Of a stretch of DNA of 5,132 nucleotides, positions 1-4,162 are shown one piece after another; the first letter of the stretch is position 1; the number at the start of each line of letters is the position of its first letter. The stretch lies in assembly GCA_934273135.1 (NCBI GenBank), contig CAKQSU010000098.1, forward strand, positions 1 through 5,132. The letters are read 5' to 3'. Origin of the DNA: an uncultured Clostridia bacterium (GTDB lineage Bacteria > Bacillota > Clostridia > Christensenellales > Borkfalkiaceae). The translations under genes and the position numbers were made by a program. A model generated the notes under the pieces. The model searched no databases and had not been told where the DNA came from. It worked only from the letters and a program-made list of their open reading frames with translations.

Positions 1-90
1 GTTATAGGCGGCAAGCGCGTCAATCTCCATTCGGCTCGCCGCGGCGACGTTTACTCCATAGCAACGCCTATGATTTTCGGAAGCTATTGA
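1..90 (+). CDS. 3' end of an unrecognised protein
   Basis: Frame 1 is open from the window edge to a TGA at 88-90 and gives the last 29 residues of a protein, ending in TPMIFGSY. Its codons (GGC, CGC, GAC, GTT, TTC) match those of the genes downstream, which supports this frame over the others. I do not recognise the family. In many Firmicutes the gene before spoIIQ is spoIID, but these residues do not resemble the SpoIID C-terminus I know, so I do not assign it. The 100 bp after the stop hold a weak CTTTCCGAAAG hairpin near 99-109 and then the spoIIQ promoter, so spoIIQ probably has its own transcript. Confidence 0.5.
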   Translation, partial: VIGGKRVNLHSARRGDVYSIATPMIFGSY

Positions 91-132
91 GCTTTTTTCT
101 TTCCGAAAGCAAAAAATTTGTTTTTCGTTAAG

Positions 133-162
133 GTATAAAACGCCAACGGCGCGGAAATAATG
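133..162 (+). promoter_or_regulatory. Sigma-F/sigma-G-type forespore promoter of spoIIQ
   Basis: GTATA at 133-137 is followed by a 15-bp spacer and GGAAATAATG at 153-162. This matches the Bacillus sigma-F consensus (-35 GywTA, 15 bp, -10 GgnrAnAnTw) at every constrained position except the last. Transcription would start near 169, leaving a leader of about 22 nt with GGAGG at 179-183. B. subtilis spoIIQ is a known sigma-F target, so site and gene support each other. Confidence 0.72.
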
Positions 163-190
163 CTTATTACAAAAACCCGGAGGTTAAAAA

Positions 191-865
191 ATGAAAGAAA
201 AAAAATTAAGTAAAAGGACGTCGGTTTTTCTTACCGCGGCTGCGGCTCTTGCGCTCGTTGCTGCTCTCACGCTTACGATAGTGTTTGTCGGCAGAGGCAG
301 GGATTCGGCTTCCGTACCCGAAAAACCCGTTCAGTCAACGGAAAAGCCGAGCGATTCGGTTACGCCCGAGCCGGGCGATTCGTCGACGACCGACCCCGAC
401 GACGGCAAGGACGACGTTAAGCCGGAAAAACCCATCTCGACGAAAATAGTTTTCGCCGTACCCGTGGTGAACGGAACCTGCATTAAGGAATACACCGCCG
501 CAAGCGTGACTTACAACAAAACGCTCGGAATATACACGGGGCATATGGGAATGGACTTTTCCGCCGACGAAAACGCCAAAGTCGTTGCGGCGTACGACGG
601 CACCGTGATTTCGGTTACAAAATCGTACTTAGAGGGTACGACCGTTAAAATCGACCATGGCGACGGGCTTGTATCCGTCTATAATTCCGTGGAAGCAAAC
701 GACGATATCGTCGAGGGTAAAACGCTTAAAAAGGGCGACGAAATAGGCGTTGTTTCCACAAACAACCGTCAGGAGTACAAGGACGGCGCGCACCTTCACT
801 TCGAAGTTTACGAATCCGATAAGCGCGTTTCGCCTTTAAAATATCTCGAAGGCGTTGAAAAGTAA
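191..865 (+). CDS. spoIIQ: SpoIIQ, forespore engulfment protein, M23 peptidase fold
   Basis: This 224-residue protein has a short basic N-terminus, one membrane helix (about 12-33), a Pro/Asp/Glu/Lys-rich linker (about 41-84) and an M23/LytM domain (about 88-220). The zinc-site motifs are complete: H118-M-G-M-D122 and H201-L-H203, with H156 in IDHGDG at the place of the third LytM histidine. The stretches VTYNKT before the zinc site and GLVSVYNS inside the domain match SpoIIQ rather than a generic M23 protein. SpoIIQ sits in the forespore membrane and binds mother-cell SpoIIIAH across the intermembrane space, forming the engulfment ratchet and feeding-channel complex. B. subtilis SpoIIQ has lost the first zinc histidine, while clostridial versions such as that of C. 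difficile keep it; this one is of the clostridial type. The start is set by GGAGG at 179-183, 7 nt before ATG. A sigma-F/G-like promoter lies upstream. Confidence 0.88.
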   Translation: MKEKKLSKRTSVFLTAAAALALVAALTLTIVFVGRGRDSASVPEKPVQSTEKPSDSVTPEPGDSSTTDPDDGKDDVKPEKPISTKIVFAVPVVNGTCIKEYTAASVTYNKTLGIYTGHMGMDFSADENAKVVAAYDGTVISVTKSYLEGTTVKIDHGDGLVSVYNSVEANDDIVEGKTLKKGDEIGVVSTNNRQEYKDGAHLHFEVYESDKRVSPLKYLEGVEK

Positions 866-890
866 GTAAACAGGGATTGTAATTTCCAAG

Positions 891-924
891 CCCTCTTTCC
901 GTTTTTTTCGGAGAGAGGGTTTTT
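891..924 (+). terminator. Intrinsic terminator of spoIIQ
   Basis: An 11-bp stem (CCCTCTTTCCG at 891-901 with CGGAGAGAGGG at 909-919, one G-U pair) has a 7-T loop and is followed by TTTTT at 920-924. It lies 25 bp after the spoIIQ stop and makes the gene its own transcription unit. Confidence 0.9.
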
Positions 925-1029
925 GCGTAAATGCAAATAAGCCCGCCTATAAGCCGATTATCGCAAAAAATGCTCTTTAAAAACGATTCTTTCGTCGCTT
1001 ATTTTATTTAAAAACAGGGCTTAAAACGC

Positions 1030-1058
1030 TTGAATAAAACGCGCGGCGGTTGTATAAT
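1030..1058 (+). promoter_or_regulatory. Sigma-A promoter of the zinc-ribbon gene
   Basis: TTGAAT at 1030-1035, a 17-bp spacer and a perfect TATAAT at 1053-1058. Transcription would start near 1065, about 37 nt before the ATG at 1102. The site overlaps an upstream in-frame TTG at 1030, which argues against that codon as the start. Confidence 0.8.
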
Positions 1059-1101
1059 ACAAGCGTATAAAAATAAAGCGATACAAAAAAGGAGGGTTTT
1101 T

Positions 1102-1299
1102 ATGCCTTTACTCGATTATAAATGCCCGGAATGCAAAAAGGAATTTTCCGAACTCGTCAAAAATTGCGAACAGGAAGTTCTCTGCCCCGACTGCAAAGTA
1201 AAAGCCGAAAGGATATACTACGGCAAACCCGCAGGGACCTTCGGAAAAAAGCCGAGCGGTTGCACGGGGCATTGTTCCACTTGCGGCGGCTGTCATTAA
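1102..1299 (+). CDS. FmdB-type zinc-ribbon protein
   Basis: A 65-residue protein that starts MPLLDYKCPEC, the usual opening of the FmdB/CxxC_CxxC_SSSS zinc-ribbon family. C8-x2-C11 and C28-x2-C31 form the zinc knuckles. The tail is rich in Cys and His (C54, H57, C58, C61, C64, H65), which is also common in this family and might hold a second metal. FmdB was named as a putative regulator of formamidase in Methylophilus, but for most members, this one included, no function is established. The ATG is chosen because GGAGGG at 1091-1096 lies 5 nt upstream; the frame extends back to TTG at 1030, but a promoter occupies that stretch. The gene stands alone between its promoter and a 3' hairpin. Confidence 0.8.
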   Translation: MPLLDYKCPECKKEFSELVKNCEQEVLCPDCKVKAERIYYGKPAGTFGKKPSGCTGHCSTCGGCH

Positions 1300-1336
1300 A
1301 GCCGCTCTTACGTTCACGTTTAGGCGGCGGCTTTAA
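1296..1336 (+). terminator. Hairpin at the 3' end of the zinc-ribbon gene
   Basis: TTAAAGCCGC at 1296-1305, which includes the stop codon, pairs perfectly over 10 bp with GCGGCTTTAA at 1327-1336 around a 21-nt loop. No T-tract follows, so this is not a canonical intrinsic terminator; it may stabilise the 3' end or help termination. A weaker stem, TTGAGA/TCTCAA (1406-1411/1420-1425), lies further down. Confidence 0.4.
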
Positions 1337-1450
1337 TAAATCGGCAAACGACAAAGCGGCGGCAAACGATAAAAATTCTTTAAAAAACAAAAAAAGACAA
1401 ACATTTTGAGATAAAAAACTCTCAATAAGCAAAGTTACGCTCAATTATTA

Positions 1451-1479
1451 TTGACAAAACCTTTGTAAAATGATAAAAT
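1451..1479 (+). promoter_or_regulatory. Strong sigma-A promoter of the LRR lipoprotein gene
   Basis: Perfect TTGACA at 1451-1456, a 17-bp spacer, and TAAAAT at 1474-1479 preceded by TGA (1471-1473), which makes an extended -10. Transcription would begin near 1486, leaving a leader of about 200 nt before the ATG at 1688. That leader contains the hairpin array at 1504-1651. Confidence 0.8.
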
Positions 1480-1503
1480 TACCCGTGATGAACGCGCAAA
1501 CTC

Positions 1504-1651
1504 TATAATATTGAAGCTTGTTTGCAAGCTATGCTTGCTTGATATTTGCGCCGACGGCGCAATCGATATGCCTTGCGGCTCGATATTTGCCGTAAGCGGC
1601 AATCGATATTCGCACGTAAAGTGCGAGCGAAAGAGGATTTTCAATATTATA
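1504..1651. repeat. Five-hairpin array with TYGATAT linkers inside a 12-bp inverted repeat
   Basis: The outer arms TATAATATTGAA (1504-1515) and TTCAATATTATA (1640-1651) are perfect reverse complements. Inside lie five palindromes: GCAAGC/GCTTGC (1524-1538), TTGCGCC/GGCGCAA (1546-1562), GCC/GGC (1570-1579), TTGCCG/CGGCAA (1587-1602) and TCGCAC/GTGCGA (1610-1626). The linkers between them are TTGATAT (1539-1545) and TCGATAT (1563-1569, 1580-1586, 1603-1609). An alternative first hairpin, AGCTTG/CAAGCT (1515-1530), competes with the GCAAGC stem. The hairpins differ in sequence but keep pairing, and the linkers are nearly constant. As RNA this would be a multi-branch structure in the leader of the lipoprotein mRNA; as DNA it could be a dispersed intergenic element. 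I know no named family for it. Confidence 0.75.
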
Positions 1652-1687
1652 TAAATCTGTGCGCGCGTGTTTAAAGGAGCATTTCCG

Positions 1688-2866
1688 ATGAAAAAGCTTA
1701 TCAATTTTCTGCTTATTCTTACCCTTACCGTCTGCTCGGTTTACGCCTTTACGGCTTGCAACGGCAACAAAGACTCTTCCGACGTCGTTTCCGGCGCGGT
1801 ATACACCGTGGAAACGGATAGCGACGGCAAAGATTACGCCGTCTTAAAAAAGTTCCGTCTTAACGAAACGGACGCCGAAAAGGTTTCCAACGGCAAGTTC
1901 GACGAGGTTGCCGAAGGTCTTAAAAAAGTCGTAATAAACGAATACACGACCAAAGATTCTTCCGGTAAGGAAGTTACCTATCCCGTCAAGGAAATCGCCG
2001 CGGACGCGTTTGCCGGTCAAAAGGTTATTCATGAAATCACCTTCGGCAAGAACGTCGAAACGATAGGCGCGGGTTGCCTTGCGGGTTGCGTCAACCTCGC
2101 CAAGCTCACCGTTTGCTTTACCGGCGCGACCAAGAACGCCGTCAACGCCAAAAAGACGATGGGTTATCTCTTCGGCACCGCCGAAGCCACCGGCGCGTCG
2201 TCCGCAACCGTATATCATAATTCCGGTTCAAACGGTTCCACCACCTACTATATCCCCGATTCTTTGAAAGAAATCGTGGTAACGGGCGATGAAATTTCCG
2301 ATTTTGCTTTCTCCGGTCTTGCCGTCGAAACGATTACGCTTAGCGGCGCAGTCAAAAAGATAGGCGAAAAGGCTTTCTACGGCATGACGAAGCTTGCTTC
2401 TTATACCGTTCCCGCCACCGTCGAAGAAATCGGCAACTCCGCTTTTGAAAACTGCACGGCTCTCGCCAAAATCGACTTTTCCAAAGCGACCGCATTAAAG
2501 ACTATCGGCAAGAGCGCGTTTGCCGGCTGCTCGCTCCTCGGTTACACCATGCTTGCAACCGAAAGCGCGGGGCTTGTCACGCTTCCCGTTTCGCTTACTT
2601 CTTTAGGCGAAAAGGCTTTCTACGGCTGCACGGAACTCACGAGAATATCCGTTCCCGCTACCGTTACCGCCCTTGAAGCCAACACCTTCTATAACTGCGC
2701 AAAGCTCGAAACCGTCAACCTCGGCGCGGACGTTACGCTCGGCACAACCGTTTTCGGTAAGTGCGACAAACTCACCGCATTGAACGTAGCTAACGTCAAC
2801 AAGCTTTCCGCTTACGTTGCGGCTAACCCCTCCGCTTTCGACGCAGACTTTACGGTCGGCGAATGA
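1688..2866 (+). CDS. BspA-type leucine-rich-repeat lipoprotein
   Basis: The 392-residue product begins with a lipoprotein signal peptide: MKKL, a hydrophobic core, then FTAC with C24 as the probable lipidated cysteine (Phe at -3 is not ideal). Residues about 25-99 form a polar region. From about 100 to 367 run LRR_5/BspA-type repeats of about 23 residues on the pattern VxxIGxxAFxGCxxLxxIxVPxT, clear at 221-243, 244-266, 269-282, 302-324 and 326-348. The array is broken at about 144-191 by a Gly/Ser/Thr-rich insert (YLFGT to YYIPDSLKEI) that I have seen within other clostridial BspA-like proteins. It should be anchored on the outer face of the membrane; BspA relatives bind host or matrix proteins, but the ligand here is unknown. 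ATG 1688 is preferred over the in-frame GTG at 1667 because AAAGGAG (1673-1679) is 8 nt upstream and the signal peptide begins there. Confidence 0.85.
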   Translation: MKKLINFLLILTLTVCSVYAFTACNGNKDSSDVVSGAVYTVETDSDGKDYAVLKKFRLNETDAEKVSNGKFDEVAEGLKKVVINEYTTKDSSGKEVTYPVKEIAADAFAGQKVIHEITFGKNVETIGAGCLAGCVNLAKLTVCFTGATKNAVNAKKTMGYLFGTAEATGASSATVYHNSGSNGSTTYYIPDSLKEIVVTGDEISDFAFSGLAVETITLSGAVKKIGEKAFYGMTKLASYTVPATVEEIGNSAFENCTALAKIDFSKATALKTIGKSAFAGCSLLGYTMLATESAGLVTLPVSLTSLGEKAFYGCTELTRISVPATVTALEANTFYNCAKLETVNLGADVTLGTTVFGKCDKLTALNVANVNKLSAYVAANPSAFDADFTVGE

Positions 2867-2882
2867 CAAGCGGTTAAAAAGC

Positions 2883-2931
2883 GATTGACCTCAATATCAA
2901 TCAGGTTTTTAATAGCTAAAAACAGTTTAGC
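2883..2931 (+). other. Two small hairpins after the lipoprotein gene
   Basis: GATTGA (2883-2888) pairs with TCAATC (2897-2902) and is followed by AGG and a T5 run (2905-2909), a weak terminator-like arrangement. GCTAAA (2915-2920) pairs with TTTAGC (2926-2931). The CCT in the first loop could also pair with the AGG after the stem, as in an H-type pseudoknot. The strong terminator follows directly. Confidence 0.35.
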
Positions 2932-2937
2932 GTATGG

Positions 2938-2974
2938 AAACGCCGCGACGATTTACGTCGCGGCGTTTTAATTT
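2938..2974 (+). terminator. Intrinsic terminator of the LRR lipoprotein gene
   Basis: A perfect 12-bp GC-rich stem (AACGCCGCGACG at 2939-2950 with CGTCGCGGCGTT at 2956-2967) has a 5-nt loop and is extended by one A-T pair. TTAATTT follows. It is the strongest hairpin between the lipoprotein gene and the convergent gene. Confidence 0.85.
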
Positions 2975-3000
2975 GTTCCTTAACTTTCACCACATACCGA

Positions 3001-3200
3001 CCTTCCCCCGATTTTGAAAAAATCTTCGTGGGGTAGACTTTCCCGATAGCGGGAAAGGGGGCACGCCTTTGGCGTGACGAAAAGGGGGCGGCTCCGCCGG
3101 CGCGTCGACTAACCACACACACACCAACCTTCGCCCGCTCGGCTCTGCCGAGCTTTGTGGAGAAGGGGGACCGTCGTCGCGGCGACGGTGGATGAGGGGA
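3001..3200. repeat. GC-rich hairpin array with AAGGGGG linkers between convergent genes
   Basis: This stretch has no credible gene. Its palindromes, in order, are GATTTT/AAAATC (3010-3024), CTTTCCCG/CGGGAAAG (3038-3057), CACGCC/GGCGTG (3062-3076), GGCGG/CCGCC (3087-3098), GCTCGGC/GCCGAGC (3137-3153) and CCGTCG/CGACGG (3171-3188). AAGGGGG followed by C or A stands directly before, or overlaps the start of, three of them (3055-3061, 3082-3088, 3163-3169). A short (CA)5 run lies at 3114-3123. Read on the minus strand, the block contains runs such as CCCCTCATCC, typical of intergenic palindromic repeats that I recall from gut Clostridia; this is memory, not a search result. Frames that stay open through it are by-products of the repeat. 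Confidence 0.65.
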
Positions 3201-3208
3201 GAATATGT

Positions 3209-3307
3209 AAATTGAAAGTTTAAAGTTGAAAGTTTTTTGACAACTATTTTCAACTTTCAATCGTCCACAATTTTCACCTTTCCATTTTCACCTTTCAACT
3301 TTCAATT
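3209..3307. repeat. Low-complexity TTGAAAGTT/AACTTTCAA repeat block
   Basis: ATTGAAAGTT at 3211-3220 recurs inverted as AACTTTCAAT at 3252-3261 and 3297-3306. AAAGTTGAAA (3222-3231) pairs over 10 bp with TTTCAACTTT (3248-3257). ATTTTCACCTTTC occurs twice in direct order 14 bp apart (3270-3282, 3284-3296). The block runs into the 3' end of the minus-strand gene, whose TGA stop (3295-3297) and last codons are made of repeat sequence. It may serve that gene as a 3' hairpin, although no clear T-tract is present. Confidence 0.6.
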
Positions 3308-4089
3308 CTCACCTTACCTTTGCGCTTTTCGACAATCCCTTTTATCACCGCCGCCGCGCCGTACAAAAAGAACAGCGTTCCCCAAATCAGATAGTAAACG
3401 TTTAGTTTGATAAAAAACGAGCTTGCCGCTATAAACAATCCGTAAACCACCGCTTTTTTGCCTATCGACGGATTGAACATATCGGCAAGCCTTTTTAAAA
3501 AGTTCTTTTTTTCAGGCTCGGGCAGAAGTCCTTTTTCGCCTAAAAGGCTTAAAATCTCTTTTTCAGCGATAATCGTAATATCTCTTTCACGCGCGTACTT
3601 TTCGGCGGCGGGCGAAAAGAAAGGCGACACGGCGACAAACTTTTTGCCTTTGTCCGTTCGCGCCCTTAAGGCAAGCGCAAGTTCGTTCGCCCTCACTTCC
3701 TCGGGCAGCATAAGTATAGCCCATTCCTCGTCGTCCGTCGTTATGTGCATATCCGTCACGCTTGTTCGTATGTGCATTTTATCGAAATATTCGGTAAAAA
3801 TCCGTAAAAGTTCGTCGTCTGCACATGCGTAAAGGTTGAGCATACGTTTATCGCGTTTAAAAAAGACCGCTTTATCGCGCGTCAACAGCGATATGAGCGC
3901 GGATACGGACAAACTTGCCGTTACGGCAAGCGGCAGAGCGGCGGACAATGCCACCTTGAATTTTAATCCGCTCGCGCCGAAAAGTATCGCAAGCGACGGG
4001 CATATAAAAAGAAATGCAAAAATTGCGTTCACAATGAAAGGGAAGGAAATTTTTGCGCCAAAGCGAGTAGAAGAAAATGAATTTTTCAT
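3295..4089 (-). CDS. Four-helix membrane protein with a cytosolic alpha/beta domain
   Basis: This 264-residue protein has two N-terminal membrane helices (about 16-38 and 46-69), a soluble domain (about 72-205) and two C-terminal helices (about 213-232 and 234-252), then a basic tail; the domain probably faces the cytoplasm. I do not recognise the family with confidence. The domain's end, KFVAVSPFFSPAAEKYARER then ITIIAEKEILSLL, resembles the last strand-helix-strand of Mrr-like restriction-endonuclease folds (vvtTsgFs..A..yA...i.lid...L..ll). The catalytic D-x(n)-(E/Q)xK is not evident: after D119-D120 the expected strand reads WAILMLPEE with no Lys. If the match is right, it is a non-catalytic version. 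The ATG at 4089 has no clear Shine-Dalgarno sequence, but the frame meets a stop a short way upstream and no better start exists. The stop codon lies inside a low-complexity repeat, so the last residues may be recent. Confidence 0.7.
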   Translation of the reverse strand: MKNSFSSTRFGAKISFPFIVNAIFAFLFICPSLAILFGASGLKFKVALSAALPLAVTASLSVSALISLLTRDKAVFFKRDKRMLNLYACADDELLRIFTEYFDKMHIRTSVTDMHITTDDEEWAILMLPEEVRANELALALRARTDKGKKFVAVSPFFSPAAEKYARERDITIIAEKEILSLLGEKGLLPEPEKKNFLKRLADMFNPSIGKKAVVYGLFIAASSFFIKLNVYYLIWGTLFFLYGAAAVIKGIVEKRKGKVRIES

Positions 4090-4127
4090 AACGACAAAAT
4101 TATTGCCGAAAATTCTTTAATATATTC

Positions 4128-4156
4128 TTGTAAACCTTGCGAAAATATGGTAAAAT
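4128..4156 (+). promoter_or_regulatory. Extended -10 promoter giving a probably leaderless nadD mRNA
   Basis: TTGTAA at 4128-4133, a 17-bp spacer, and TAAAAT at 4151-4156 preceded by TGG (4148-4150), an extended -10. The expected start of transcription, 6-8 nt after the -10, falls on 4162-4164, which is the ATG itself. No Shine-Dalgarno sequence lies before this ATG. In the other direction no convincing promoter is visible for the minus-strand gene; TATATT at 4124-4119 lacks a good -35. Confidence 0.65.
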
Positions 4157-4162
4157 TTAAGT

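Noticed and set aside
1030..1101. N-terminal extension of the zinc-ribbon protein from TTG 1030
   Set aside because: The stretch holds a near-consensus promoter with its predicted transcription start near 1065, and GGAGGG sits just before ATG 1102, where the family's usual N-terminus begins.
1504..1651. CRISPR array
   Set aside because: The repeated word is only 7 nt and the material between copies is 10-17 nt and palindromic, so it does not have the size or nature of CRISPR repeats and spacers.
1667..1687. GTG 1667 as start of the lipoprotein
   Set aside because: AAAGGAG at 1673-1679 would lie inside the coding region, and the extra seven residues would precede a normal MKKL signal peptide.
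1486..1687. Known riboswitch or T-box in the lipoprotein leader
   Set aside because: I see no recognisable riboswitch core or T-box sequence, and no terminator/anti-terminator pair before the start codon.
1844..2218. A 124-codon minus-strand frame within the lipoprotein gene
   Set aside because: It is a shadow of the LRR gene, with no ribosome-binding site and no recognisable family.
3114..3123. (CA)5 microsatellite as a phase-variation tract
   Set aside because: It is short and lies between convergent genes, away from any promoter or reading frame, so slippage would have no evident target.
2916..3260. Overlapping minus-strand open frames of 114 and 88 codons
   Set aside because: They run through the terminator hairpin and the GC-rich hairpin array; their Pro/Arg/Ser-rich translations are what palindromic repeats give in any frame.
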